From Sipunculus nudus (taxonomy: Eukaryota > Annelida > Sipuncula > Golfingiida > Sipunculidae): a DNA stretch of 64,000 nt. The stretch is taken from NCBI GenBank assembly GCA_026874595.1, contig CM049312.1, forward strand, positions 75,565,429-75,629,428, given 5' to 3'. Numbering within the stretch: position 1 is the stretch's first letter; every line of letters starts with the position of its first letter. The translations under genes were made by a program, and so were the position numbers. Under the pieces are notes generated by a model. That model had not been told where the DNA came from. It worked only from the letters and a program-made list of their open reading frames with translations, and searched no databases. This document shows positions 51,901-57,900 of the stretch, in pieces.

Positions 51901-52759
51901 GACGACAAATGCTGGATTTCATGCACCAGATACTGATATTACGATACCAATTTCACCATATCCTGCAATGCTTTTTTATCAATATCATGATATAATAAAA
52001 CTGATATCATACCAACTCCAATATTGACATTATGTATAATTAAATATGACAACCTTAATACTGTGCATTAAATTATAACGAAATATTGCCAATAACCTTG
52101 ATCATTAACTGTCATTATAAATTAAAAATTATTTTTATTAAATTAATATCTAGCTTAATTATATAGACTGAGAAAAAAATTAATTACGCACAAAAGCACA
52201 ATTTACCATCATATAACGCATACATGGAAAACCTGGCTTATTTGACCTAATTTACACAATTACAACTGCTGCACGCATGAATAATTTACAGTCAATTAAC
52301 TGTATTTAAATATAAATTATCGCATGATAAACGGTAATATTACAAGGAAATACAAAATAACCACTATTAACACGTACTACTAGTATGTCATGTGGCAATG
52401 ATGCAATGCAGTATTTCACTAAGATACGTCCTTTCTGGCATATTCCACGCCACAGCGAATCAATTACTAAAAACAAACAATATACATGTCAATTACACTT
52501 TATGCTATTTTATAATTACAACGGCAAATAATTCTACTATAAACTACCACTATCCCTTGCTTTAGTTATAGCCACGTCAGCCCGTGAAAACAGTAGATCA
52601 CGCAAGCCCAACGCGTATCATAAAACTTCCCTTTTGCTAAATTAGGTCACACGAAGAGACTGTGATAAAAACCACCATTCTTTTGGGAGACACTCACGAA
52701 TTCGTATGCAAATAATCATAGCTCAATTGTGCCCGATTAAGGGCACCGTAGTTGGCCAT
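802..52759 (-). CDS. MORC2: MORC2 orthologue, MORC-family CW-type zinc-finger ATPase (3' end outside window)
   Basis: Twenty-one exons on the minus strand join into 722 codons with matching phases at every junction; the last third of the protein lies beyond position 1. Domain order: GHKL ATPase (about residues 20-250) with the ELVDNAR motif at 33-39 (catalytic-site Asn37), DDGDGM at 66-71 and YGNGLKSGS at 98-106; transducer region with RSFRAY and YIDPRM; coiled coil at about 275-360; [29 protein letters not shown] zinc finger at about 503-543; second coiled coil at about 550-610; a 15-Glu run; a basic tail ending in an AT-hook. In vertebrates MORC2 is a nuclear ATPase that works with the HUSH complex in chromatin compaction and silencing. 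The match to MORC2 rather than MORC1/3/4 rests on the coiled-coil insertion and the CW neighbourhood. The ATG has A at -3 and G at +4. The chromo-like domain and final coiled coil known from vertebrate MORC2 are not in view. Confidence 0.95.
961..2122 (-). other. MORC2 intron 20
   Basis: 1162 bp of AT-rich sequence. It holds a short local duplication at about 1392-1450 (TTTTTGGGTCTTTGATGAC twice). No gene or recognisable element seen. Confidence 0.6.
2123..2305 (-). CDS. MORC2: MORC2 exon 20, Ser-rich then 15-Glu linker
   Basis: 183 nt, phase 0 at both ends. It starts [20 protein letters not shown], then has a run of 15 Glu codons, then [17 protein letters not shown]. The composition fits the disordered acidic/basic linker of MORC2 between coil and chromo-like domain. 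Mixed GAA/GAG codons argue against a recent pure triplet expansion. Donor GTAAGT. Confidence 0.85.
2566..2631 (-). CDS. MORC2: MORC2 exon 19
   Basis: 66 nt coding [20 protein letters not shown] plus KK, phase 0 at both ends. Charged linker after the coil; vertebrate counterpart is poorly conserved. Acceptor TTACAG, donor GTATTT. Confidence 0.83.
3432..3958 (-). mobile_element. 5'-truncated LINE (non-LTR retrotransposon) remnant
   Basis: Within intron 18, on the gene's own strand. 3716-3958 reads [20 protein letters not shown], then NYWLHKW and [20 protein letters not shown]: the zinc-binding motif (C-x2-C...H-LFW-x-C) found after the reverse transcriptase domain in many LINEs. 3432-3656, in another frame, reads [17 protein letters not shown], like the extreme C-terminus of the same proteins. 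The frame change and missing catalytic domain mark it as dead. The clade cannot be named from this. Confidence 0.75.
4157..4195 (-). CDS. MORC2: MORC2 exon 18 (coiled coil, 39 nt)
   Basis: Codes [13 protein letters not shown], phase 0 at both ends, matching vertebrate KIRQQQEKLEALQ. Acceptor TTACAG, donor GTAAGC. Confidence 0.88.
4620..4960. repeat. ACTTG/CAAGT-rich stretch, possible degenerate hAT-like element
   Basis: Intron 17 contains many copies of ACTTGTACTT, CAAGTAC and AGTACTTG in both orientations over about 340 bp. Such motif-rich ends occur in some hAT elements, but no clear terminal repeat or target duplication is visible. Confidence 0.3.
5038..5131 (-). CDS. MORC2: MORC2 exon 17 (last CW cysteine, coil)
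   Basis: 94 nt coding [20 protein letters not shown], then [11 protein letters not shown]. Cys543 closes the CW zinc site (vertebrate DRCEASEQKQKVP). Acceptor TTTCAG, donor GTATGT. Confidence 0.93.
5592..7765 (-). repeat. 35-bp minisatellite, about 62 copies, built from the exon 16 splice junction
   Basis: Tandem direct repeats of 35 bp fill most of intron 16. On the minus strand each unit reads GTCAG, then TTCACACAACAATGACCCTG, then CTCATAACAG: 5 nt of intron start plus 30 nt of exon end. The first unit overlaps the true end of the CW exon. Most units keep CATAACAG|GTCAGT, a complete donor; some are altered (ATCAGT, GGCTAG, GTTCAG). Common internal variants swap CAATGACCC for CAACAACCC or CACCAATGACCC-like forms. 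The length estimate is 2174 bp divided by 35. Confidence 0.95.
7732..7837 (-). CDS. MORC2: MORC2 exon 16, CW zinc finger core
   Basis: 106 nt coding [20 protein letters not shown], then [14 protein letters not shown]. It supplies Cys509, Trp512, Trp530 and Cys532 of the CW fold; the fourth ligand is Cys543, from exon 17. CW domains commonly read methylated histone H3K4, though the vertebrate MORC2 CW is reported not to. The last 30 nt are also the exonic part of the adjoining 35-bp minisatellite. The donor used here (GTCAGT, first base 7731) is the only copy that keeps frame with exon 17. Confidence 0.95.
8005..8480. repeat. Dispersed repeat, copy 1 (other copy 17568-18030)
   Basis: Long gapped similarity in direct orientation to 17568-18030: both share ACACAGG(C/T)TGTTTGTTTT, TTTTTCTGTTTGTCAACA, TGTTTACTAACAGC, GCGTTATAAGAA-like and AGCAGGAATTAC blocks in the same order. 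No coding potential. Type unknown. Confidence 0.75.
9375..9391 (+). repeat. Poly-G tract
   Basis: An uninterrupted run of about 11 G within the 4-kb repeat element. Confidence 0.85.
9890..10046 (+). repeat. (GA)n microsatellite
   Basis: About 27 pure GA units to 9944, then imperfect purine-only GA/GAAA repeats. Open frames across it (Arg-Glu or Ser-Leu alternation) are artefacts of the repeat. Confidence 0.95.
12793..12896 (-). CDS. MORC2: MORC2 exon 15 (first CW cysteine)
   Basis: 104 nt coding [20 protein letters not shown], then [14 protein letters not shown]. Cys506 is the first zinc ligand of the CW domain. Acceptor TTATAG, donor GTGAGT. Confidence 0.95.
13138..13162 (-). CDS. MORC2: MORC2 exon 14, 25-nt microexon
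   Basis: Codes E-QQGISKF-W between IAI and ENFGY, aligning with vertebrate AQRGIIKFW. Acceptor TTTCAG and donor GTAAGT are both strong. 25 nt is not a multiple of three, so skipping it would shift the frame. Confidence 0.93.
13674..13808 (-). CDS. MORC2: MORC2 exon 13
   Basis: 135 nt coding [20 protein letters not shown], then [20 protein letters not shown] and DIAI. Near-identical to the vertebrate MORC2 block. Acceptor TTTCAG, donor GTACCA. Confidence 0.95.
14105..14598 (-). mobile_element. Short copy of the AGCTCAGCTGAC-ended repeat family
   Basis: Starts (plus coordinates) with the palindrome TGACCCATGGGTCA and GCTCAGCTGAC; ends with a GGACGG-rich tract and AAAGTCAGCTGGGCT. It includes an AGGCCACAGTGACCT imperfect palindrome at 14400-14414. 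Confidence 0.6.
14182..14938. repeat. 757-bp direct duplication, copy 1
   Basis: Matches 15389-16145 at a constant offset of 1207 with scattered substitutions and no net indel. Covers half a repeat element plus flanking unique-looking sequence, so it is a segmental copy rather than two insertions. Confidence 0.85.
14944..15805 (-). mobile_element. Second short copy of the AGCTCAGCTGAC-ended family
   Basis: Begins with a variant palindrome TGACCGATGGGTCA and GCTCAGCTGAC; ends with a GGACGGACAGACGG tract and AAAGTCAGCTGAGCT. Its middle has tandem modules rich in TGACCT. Confidence 0.6.
15389..16145. repeat. 757-bp direct duplication, copy 2
   Basis: Partner of 14182-14938. Contains the perfect palindrome AGGTCACAGTGACCT at 15607-15621. 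Confidence 0.85.
16550..17504 (-). repeat. Tandem modules of about 140 bp, TGACCT-rich, ending in family terminus
   Basis: At least four diverged copies of a module with TTGACCTTTGACCTC, CTTCCCCTGTTGGTAGGTGA, GATGGAAGGTTTGGGATGAA and AATGCATCCACA. The right end has CGGACGGACAGACGG and AGTCAACTGAGCT, the terminus seen in the 14-15 kb copies. Confidence 0.7.
17568..18030. repeat. Dispersed repeat, copy 2 (other copy 8005-8480)
   Basis: Direct-orientation relative of 8005-8480 with many small gaps. No coding potential seen. Confidence 0.75.
18125..19436. mobile_element. 1.3-kb non-autonomous DNA transposon with TA target duplication
   Basis: Inverted ends CTGTAGATTCAGA at 18125 and at the right edge 19436, flanked by TA on both sides, the Tc1/mariner pattern. 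Sub-terminal TTCGTGG motifs are also mirrored. The interior is more CpG-rich than its surroundings (e.g. 18770-18800) and shows no transposase. Confidence 0.7.
19710..21558. mobile_element. 1.85-kb non-autonomous DNA transposon, PIF/Harbinger-like ends
   Basis: Inverted ends GGCCAGACTTTTTTAATT followed by T(C/T)GGTTTAC, each flanked by TAA. A three-base TWA target duplication is typical of PIF/Harbinger; the assignment is inference from that alone. Interior has a tandem pair of about 62 bp at 20777-20880 (ATGTGATCTCCAA...TTTATTAGCAGTT). No transposase frame. Confidence 0.7.
22366..22612 (-). CDS. MORC2: MORC2 exon 12 (second coil arm, return to transducer)
   Basis: 247 nt. Blocks: [20 protein letters not shown] (coil), [50 protein letters not shown]. 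This is the strongest MORC2 match in the gene. Acceptor TTGCAG, donor GTAAGT. Confidence 0.95.
22613..23281 (-). other. MORC2 intron 11
   Basis: 669 bp. A minus-strand open frame of 80 codons at 22903-23145 has no family I recognise. Otherwise AT-rich. Confidence 0.55.
23282..23327 (-). CDS. MORC2: MORC2 exon 11 (coiled coil, 46 nt)
   Basis: Codes [15 protein letters not shown]. It falls between KAREAES and the ELRKxAxxKK coil and keeps phase on both sides. Acceptor TTGTAG, donor GTAAGC. This loop is poorly conserved, so the call leans on splice signals and phase. Confidence 0.85.
23328..24747 (-). other. MORC2 intron 10
   Basis: 1420 bp. No gene seen. About 24345-24560 is less AT-rich with short direct motifs (CTCTCTCCACCAGGTG), perhaps an old short element, not identifiable. 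Confidence 0.5.
24748..24784 (-). CDS. MORC2: MORC2 exon 10 (coiled coil, 37 nt)
   Basis: Codes [13 protein letters not shown], matching vertebrate [12 protein letters not shown]. Acceptor is T-rich (TTTTTTTTAG), donor GTGAGT. Too short to see without its neighbours. Confidence 0.92.
24891..24933. other. Strong inverted repeat (hairpin)
   Basis: GTAGATC-CCCTTTT is mirrored by AAAAAGG-TGATCTAC around a GC-rich loop (CACCGCGGCC). It sits in intron 9 next to AGTACT motifs and may be the core of a small foldback element. Confidence 0.55.
24934..26342 (-). other. Rest of MORC2 intron 9
   Basis: AT-rich, with scattered ATTCATGAAT motifs around 25540-25900. Nothing else recognised. Confidence 0.5.
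26343..26551 (-). CDS. MORC2: MORC2 exon 9 (transducer, start of coiled coil)
   Basis: 209 nt coding [20 protein letters not shown], then [40 protein letters not shown] and [22 protein letters not shown] and FKTR are family hallmarks. The helical end opens the coiled-coil insertion. Donor GTTTGT is weaker than the others in the gene. Confidence 0.95.
27061..27603. mobile_element. Putative 543-bp inverted-repeat element
   Basis: A perfect 15-bp inverted pair, GCACATCAGTGTACA (27061-27075) and its complement (27589-27603), bounds a segment with more CpG than the intron around it. No clear target duplication. Confidence 0.45.
28501..28961. repeat. Two near-identical 230-bp tandem copies
   Basis: 28501-28730 and 28731-28961 differ at only a few positions (e.g. 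TTTCGAATGG versus TTTTGAATGG, one extra T in a T-run). In intron 8. The low divergence marks a recent duplication. Confidence 0.93.
29350..29670 (-). repeat. Diverged fragment of the AGCTCAGCTGAC family
   Basis: Ends with GGTCAGCTAAGCTAAG and starts with AGTACCAGAAATCAGGTCAG then AGTGACCTAATTT, resembling the end modules at 14-15 kb. Heavily decayed. Confidence 0.4.
30607..30632. repeat. (AT)n microsatellite
   Basis: About 13 pure AT units in intron 8. Confidence 0.95.
32340..33320. repeat. 45-bp minisatellite, about 21 degenerate copies
   Basis: Unit pieces are GGGCTTGAACTGTGTCAGTT, AAGAGAGGTTACACTGTA and TATAACT. Because 45 is a multiple of three, stretches stay open on the plus strand (15-residue TGLELCQL-type repeats), but they are broken by stops and lie inside intron 8 antisense to MORC2, so I do not call a gene. 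Confidence 0.9.
34193..34215 (+). repeat. Poly-C tract
   Basis: Six C, TG, then a run of about 15 C. Confidence 0.9.
34216..36849 (-). other. Remainder of MORC2 intron 8
   Basis: AT-rich sequence with no gene or element I can name; an AT microrepeat lies at about 35925-35945. The parts of intron 8 at 26552-27060, 27604-28500, 29671-30606, 30633-32339 and 33321-34192 likewise show nothing recognisable. Confidence 0.5.
36850..37070 (-). CDS. MORC2: MORC2 exon 8 (transducer)
   Basis: 221 nt with recognisable blocks [37 protein letters not shown] and [12 protein letters not shown]. The donor GTGGGT (36844-36849) is preferred over a GTAACA four bases downstream because only it keeps phase with exon 9. 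Confidence 0.95.
37320..37520. repeat. About three imperfect 65-bp tandem copies
   Basis: Shared blocks TGATTTTATTCAGGGTGGT, TTCACAGAGCATG and GATGTCACACACCAT recur in order. In intron 7; the rest of that intron is unremarkable apart from the foldback at 38075. Confidence 0.75.
38075..38480. mobile_element. Foldback (MITE-like) element, copy 1
   Basis: Arms of roughly 60 bp mirror each other: CTTCATACTACCAAGT...TTTCACAGACCTTGATTCAG on the left, its complement on the right. Contains ATGAAACAGACACCAGAGCA, shared with the element at 41360. Confidence 0.65.
38618..38692 (-). CDS. MORC2: MORC2 exon 7
   Basis: 75 nt, phase 0 at both ends, coding [20 protein letters not shown] and AEKEK. It matches the VIVPLPTW region of vertebrate MORC2. 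Acceptor TTTCAG, donor GTAAGG. Confidence 0.93.
39270..40370. repeat. Degenerate minisatellite rich in ACAACAGATGG
   Basis: Irregular repeats of about 20-35 bp built from GGACTGTGGACAGACAA and ACAACAGATGGCTAATG fill most of intron 6. Long open frames on both strands (up to 171 codons on the minus strand) follow from the biased composition. Confidence 0.8.
40547..40655 (-). CDS. MORC2: MORC2 exon 6
   Basis: 109 nt coding [17 protein letters not shown], then [19 protein letters not shown]. This is the conserved MORC strand pair after the lid. Acceptor GCACAG, donor GTAATG, phase 0 out. Confidence 0.95.
41360..41720. mobile_element. Foldback (MITE-like) element, copy 2
   Basis: Arms GGCAGCTATGCTTTCAGAGA (left) and TCTCTGAAAACACAGCTGC (right) mirror each other; interior shares ATGAAATAGACACCAGAGCA with copy 1. 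In intron 5. Confidence 0.6.
41721..43817 (-). other. Rest of MORC2 intron 5
   Basis: AT-rich. 42430-42690 has several AGGTnAnnnTGACC-type motifs (42439, 42618, 42666) like those of the 14-kb repeats, probably a decayed relative. No gene seen. Confidence 0.5.
43818..43908 (-). CDS. MORC2: MORC2 exon 5 (ATP lid)
   Basis: 91 nt coding [20 protein letters not shown] followed by IGMYGNGLK. It contains the FGKS segment and the glycine-rich lid G-x-YGNGLKSGS. Ser85 aligns with vertebrate Ser87, a position known to be altered in neurological disease. Acceptor CTCCAG, donor GTAAGT. Confidence 0.95.
43909..45235 (-). other. MORC2 intron 4
   Basis: 1327 bp, AT-rich. A plus-strand 135-codon open frame at 43953-44360 has no recognisable family and is antisense to the gene. 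Nothing supported. Confidence 0.5.
45236..45304 (-). CDS. MORC2: MORC2 exon 4 (ATPase motif II)
   Basis: 69 nt coding [22 protein letters not shown]. The D-x-G-x-G motif reads DDGDGM where vertebrate MORC2 has DDGAGM, so Asp69 replaces Ala; the flanking Asp and Gly residues are kept. Donor GTAAGC. Confidence 0.95.
46215..47045. repeat. Imperfect tandem duplication of about 470 bp
   Basis: AATAATCGGCCAGATATTTT at 46281 and 46746, and TTTTCAACAACAACAAAGTGAATC-like blocks at about 46597 and 46962, recur in the same order. The minus strand has broken open stretches in both copies, so this may be a decayed coding element, unidentified. In intron 3. Confidence 0.7.
47973..47991 (+). repeat. Poly-C tract
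   Basis: About 18 uninterrupted C in intron 3. Confidence 0.93.
48509..48543 (-). CDS. MORC2: MORC2 exon 3
   Basis: 35 nt coding [12 protein letters not shown]. It follows the N-box; DACAT replaces the usual DADAT. Acceptor TTCCAG, donor GTAAGT. Found only by joining the flanking exons in phase. Confidence 0.93.
48544..51247 (-). other. MORC2 intron 2
   Basis: 2.7 kb of AT-rich sequence with a poly-A run at about 49975-49988 and an (AT)n at 50851-50870. Nothing else recognised. Confidence 0.5.
51248..51301 (-). CDS. MORC2: MORC2 exon 2 (ATPase motif I)
   Basis: 54 nt coding [17 protein letters not shown] and the first two bases of Arg39. It holds the GHKL N-box E-L-V-D-N-A; Asn37 is the expected Mg-ATP ligand. 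Acceptor TTTCAG, donor GTACTA. Confidence 0.95.
51302..52697 (-). other. MORC2 intron 1
   Basis: 1.4 kb, strongly AT-rich, no gene or element recognised. Confidence 0.5.
52698..52759 (-). CDS. MORC2: MORC2 exon 1 (start codon)
   Basis: Codes [20 protein letters not shown] plus two bases of Ser21. LNRAQL-x3-YLHTNS is the typical MORC N-terminus, the arm that helps dimerise the ATPase. Donor is GTGAGT. The ATG (52757-52759) lies in AAGATGG, a good initiation context, and this is the only Met that fits the family N-terminus. Confidence 0.95.
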
Positions 52760-53330
52760 CTTAATTTCCCCCCTGCAGCCAAGATGATGCTGGAATGGGT
52801 CTGTTGTCTCCTAAATCCACAAGTGATATAACAAGCCCGTCAAATCTGTGCAAGATCTGGAATCAGTTGAGCTGCAAATGGCCATCAAACAAATAACACC
52901 ATTCCTGACCAAGCGTGACTATGTAGACAAGTAATCCGTGCTTGTATTTTGATTAACAACACATCTTGAGTATATGATCCAGTGATTAAGGTGGCTGGGG
53001 CCGCTGGCTGGAGCCTGTAGCTGTGGTTACTGGCTGCGCTGGTCTCGTCTGCTGCTGGCGATCTGCAGCCACATAACGGCAAATGTAAGGACTCCTTTCC
53101 CCTTCAGTGCACTGAGATGGCTTCACTCCCTGGACAGCACAATATTAGCCGCACTGCTTCGAAATCCTGCTTGTTTGAGATCTCCAGCACTAAATTTAAC
53201 TCGCATGAGATGATCTAGCAAAATCCCTCACCCTGGGTTTAGGATAATGGTCAGTTAATTATAATTTGAGCATCCTTCCAACCCAACGTGGCCCTGTCTT
53301 GCGCATCAACCTGCACGCCGAACCAGCCTG

Positions 53331-53340
53331 GTCACGTGAC
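53331..53340. promoter_or_regulatory. Palindromic E-box GTCACGTGAC
   Basis: A perfect 10-bp palindrome, the preferred site of USF and MiT/TFE-type bHLH factors (CLEAR-like), 572 bp upstream of the MORC2 ATG in the CpG-richer stretch. One 10-mer is weak evidence for function. Confidence 0.3.
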
Positions 53341-54164
53341 TAGTTCTGTCGCATGCAGTTTGTGCTTCGAAACAGACCAGTGTATTACAATCCACCTGTC
53401 AAGGTGCTGCTGTCACTTTTACTTCGATCCAAATATCGATCTTTCTATATTCGAAGCAAAGTATTGCTGCCTGCAAGCGAAACAAGCGTGACACCCATGA
53501 CCTAGTTGCATGATTATTAAATAAGGAAAACACAAATCCAGGCGGATAATATTAAGTCATGGTTGGCTATTAATGTTTGGATACGGTTACGACACTTTAT
53601 TAAGGTTTTAATCACAGTTGATGGAAATTATTTCGTGCGACGACTTCTTACGTGAATTTGAGAACACGTATATAGGTCGTTAATAACCAATGATGAATAA
53701 TAAATAAATAGGCTTGGTGTAAAGCCTTAATTTCATAAAGAATTAAATGAATGCACGTGCATGTTGATTGCATTTTCTAAATTCCACAGTTTTACAAGCA
53801 AAACGGTTAACTGAAGACAATTATAATTAATTAAAAACAGAGTTGATTGCAGAGACAGAATTGTTTCCGGTAATTAACATTCATGTGTTAGGATAAGTCA
53901 ACAACCGGGGTCCCTCAAAATGGTGAAGTTTTATGAATAAAAATGAAAAACAGACATTAAATATCATGATTACAATGTCACCTATTCAAATATTTATGAA
54001 CTAGTTATTTGATGTAGATAAAATAAAAAGTCAAATTAAACGGGCCCAATCATCTATAAAGCATGTTGAATTAACATGAAAAATAGCTTTCAAATAAATT
54101 TGTACCTGCCAAAATATTGCCCAGAAACCATTTGAGAAGAAGAAGAGGGAATATAGAATATGAA

Positions 54165-54600
54165 TTTTAGTTCAACAGTGCTGAACGGGAAAAAAGTTTA
54201 TTCATAATTATTAAATATTTAAAAATATACAGACAGATAAAAAAACCAAAGTGACTAATTTTTCTACTGAGGCAGGAAAATAATGAACAAATCATGCTTG
54301 CATTAATTAGATCCTCATTTTTTTATCAAATCAATTTCTTTCAAGTTTATAAATCTTATTATATATTTACAGTATACCATATTTATCTGAATATTTAAGT
54401 TGATTCACAATTTAAAAAACAATAAATATCTGAAAATAACACGATTCAGAATTCACAATTCTAAATTGCACCTTCATTCATTCAAACAATAACAATCATT
54501 GCAATACACTTGGTTCAAGGGGGATGTGACATATGAGAATTACTGTACACAGTAGTGACCAGAAGTGGGCAGCTTGACTTATCGTCAGCTAAGCTAATAA
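54165..54600 (-). mobile_element. Truncated copy of the AGCTCAGCTGAC family
   Basis: Shares the order of blocks with 9560-9830 (TTCAACAGTGCT, TTATTCAT, ATTAAATATTTAAAA, TTTACAGTATA, GTTGATTCACA, TTCTAAATTGCA) and ends with ACTTATCGTCAGCTAAGCT. Confidence 0.6.
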
Positions 54601-54843
54601 ATTAAACGTATACATTTTATTTATTCGTTTTTTTTATTTCTACATTTTTTGGTGTATATTACTTTTATTTTTATCCCTGGCAATTAAATATATAAGGCTT
54701 ATGAATAACGAATGAACTATTATTTTATTTATTTTATTTTGTTGTTTTCCTGTTAAAAATGAGGTAAAATGGGGTTTGTTTGAAATGACTGTTTCAAACA
54801 AAATTTTTCGTAACTGAAAATGCAGTTGTGTTTTCAAAACAAA

Positions 54844-54855
54844 AAACATGGCGGC
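54844..54855 (+). promoter_or_regulatory. TISU/YY1-like element over the CUSTOS start codon
   Basis: AAACATGGCGGC matches 11 of 12 positions of SAASATGGCGGC, the element known to direct both YY1-dependent transcription and initiation on mRNAs with very short 5' UTRs. It spans the ATG at 54848. Confidence 0.5.
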
Positions 54856-54968
54856 CCCCATTAACGGCCGTGCTGTCGAGTCAGATTCCAGCTCTGACGA
54901 AGATGATGAAAATTACGACAAACTCAAGGATGCATTGGCTTCCGATATGTTCAGCATGAATTCTAAAA
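54848..54968 (+). CDS. CUSTOS: CUSTOS exon 1
   Basis: 121 nt, 40 codons plus one base: MAAPINGRAVESDSSSDEDD, ENYDKLKDALASDMFSMNSK. Donor GTAAAG. The ATG has A at -3 and G at +4. Confidence 0.9.
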
Positions 54969-57900
54969 GTAAAGATTATGGAATTTTATAAAATTAGCCT
55001 CAGCAAAAGTTCTGAAGTTATCCATAAATTAACAAATTCGTCTATTATCGCTCATGGTGTGGCCATATCGTTGACCCTCGTTTGTCCGACTGCTGGCGGA
55101 CTGCACGTTTTTTTTTTAGCTCAGCTGACTGTAAGTCATCTGAGCTATAGCGATCACTCTTTGTCCGTCGTCCGTCTGTCTGTCCGTCCGTCCGTTAACC
55201 TGGCACAAATCGTAACCGCTGGACCTAGAAACTTGTAACTTGACATTCTGAGAGGTCCATGAAAAATCTCCTTGGAAACCAGAAATGTGGTCTCTGTTAC
55301 CCATATCCTTCGAGCTATGGGGCCCAAAAATACCCCCAGAATAGTAAAAGATTCATACAAAAACTTCAATATTTCATTAACGTCACTGATGGTCATGATT
55401 TTTGGCATACATATTAATCATGAGATGTTCCATCAGTTCCTGCAGACTGGTGGCGCCACCTGTATTTGTTCAGGTTTTTACCAATTTTTTTCTCTAATTT
55501 TGAGACCTTTAAAGATATGAACTACTGTTAACAGGGCACAGATCATAACAACATGAACTAGAATCTTCATTCTTGACACACAGGGAGACCCATGAAAAGT
55601 CTTCATGGAAACCTGAAATTAGGTCTCTGTTACCCATATCCTTTAAGCTGTATGGCTCCAAAATACCCCCCAGAATAATGAAAAATTTGATACAAAAACT
55701 GCAGTATCTCAATAACTACAACACTGATAGTCATGATTTTTCGCATACATATTGATCATGAGGTGTTCCATCAGTTTCTGCAGACTGGGTGTGCCACCTC
55801 TATTTTTTTCAAATTTTTACGAATTTTTTTCTCTATTTTGAGACCTTTTAAGATGTGGTTATATGTCAACAGGGTACAAATAGTAACAACTGGACCTAGA
55901 ATCTTCATTCTTGTCATGCAAGGAGGCCCATGAAAAGTGTCTGTGGAAACCTGAAATTAGTTCTCTGTTTCCCATATCCTTCAAGCTATAGGACTCTGAA
56001 GTATCCCTCAGAATAATGGAAAATTTGATACAAAAGCTGAAGCATCTGAAAAACTAATGCAGAGATCACCATGATTCTTTGCAGGTATATTGACCATTAA
56101 GTGTTTTTATTAGTTTCTGCAGACTGGTGGAGCCACCTGTATTTTTTTTAAGTTTACGAATTTTTTCTCTATTTTTGAAATATATATAAATGCAGACACA
56201 ATTTTGGCCTGTTGGTTAATCTGTTTGATGCTTCAGTTGAATGGGTATATACTACCATTTAGATGATAAAATTTCATTTTGCGAATCTCTTCCCAGTCAG
56301 CTGAGCGTCATGACCCATGGGTCACTTGTTTTTTTTTTCCGGATAAGCGGGTTTGATACCTACTATTAGCAATTTGAATGCCTTATGAATGACAATAAGA
56401 TTTTGAATACTATGACCAAATAATTCATCCAGAGTGATCACTAAGCCATTATTTATAATTAAATGATTTATTTTAAAGCTCAAGAATTAGTATAACTATA
56501 AAGCTTGATGTGATATATGCTAATGGATAAATTCAAATTTTGGAGCCACTATAGAACGTGGGCTTTGCTTCTATTGAGGAAAATATAAACTAGACCCCCA
56601 GAGGTCGAGCGCTTGCGGGAAGTTGAAATGACAGACAGACGAACAGACAGAACATATTGGGGGTTTTGCTGAGAAGTGGTGGCCCGTAAAATGACATATC
56701 AGACAAAACAACGAGGAAGCAGACAAAGCTGACCACAAAAGACAAACACACAGACATACTGACACATCTGTGATAACAGATGACCAGACAAAAGTGCCGA
56801 AGGTAAAGAAGAGCAAAATTAGCGATAGTTTATGTAGATAAGGTTTATAATTTTGGAGATTTGGCAAAAACATGATATTTTTGGGAGGTGAAAGTGCAGT
56901 GCCCCCTATTGGCTATATCCGGAAAATGAAAAATCTGTTTTGAGATAAAAGTGTAACAAATAAGATGTACCAGTTTTAAAAGGATTCCTGGAAAAAAAAT
57001 GTGGCCTGTAGAATGCTATATATGAGATGCAAGAACCAGCAAGCAGGCGGATTTGAGGACAACTGACAAACAGACAGACACACTGACAAAGCGACACAAG
57101 ATTGAGACCAGATGACATTACTAGGTCATGGAGAAGACTCAGGGAAAGAAAATAAGCCATAGTTTCTGTAATGGAGCTTTGGGTTTTAGAGATATGATCA
57201 ATATAATGATATGTGTGTAAGGGTCATGTGCAGCGCCCTCTAGCGGCCATGTCCGGAAAATGAAAAATAAGTTTTGAAATATTTCTGTAAAACATAATAT
57301 GCATCAGTTTTCAAATGCTTCTTTAAAAACTGTGGCCTGTAGAATGCTATATGTGAGACGCAAGAAGCAGCAAGTAGGCAAATTTGAGGACAACTGACAA
57401 ACAGACTGACACACTGACAAAGTGACACAAGATTGAGACAAAACGACATTATCAGTTTATGGAGAAGACTCAGAGGAAAAAAAATAAGCTATAGTTTATG
57501 TAATTGAGGCTTTGGGTTTTAGAGATATGGCCAATGTAATGATATGTGTGTGAGGGCTGAAAACAGAAAACACAGGTACCATTTCATTTAAAAAAGAAGA
57601 CACCATTTTTGTGTCAATTCAACATGTTTTGTAATTTGTATGTGATTAAGTGGAAAGCTTTTCAGAATAAAACTAGTATTACCAGTGCTTAAGCAGTGTA
57701 GGGCAGAATCAATAAGTATATATATAACCACTTACACGTCATTACAAGAACATAATTTATCATGATTTATTATTTGGTGGGCGACATGGTATGTTCATTG
57801 AAAACTGCTCCATCAAATTTGAGAGCTCACAGAGGACTTTGTGATGGTACATGCAAACAGTAATTATCAATATAAATCAATTCAGAGGTTAATTATTAAT

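Larger units (their letters stand above)
52760..54847. promoter_or_regulatory. Shared upstream region of the divergent MORC2 and CUSTOS genes
   Basis: 2088 bp between start codons. The MORC2-proximal 800 bp (to about 53550) is richer in G+C and CpG than the surroundings, as expected of a promoter. The CUSTOS-proximal part is AT-rich and holds a repeat remnant at 54165-54600. No TATA box can be assigned with confidence on either side, and transcription starts are not visible. Confidence 0.5.
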
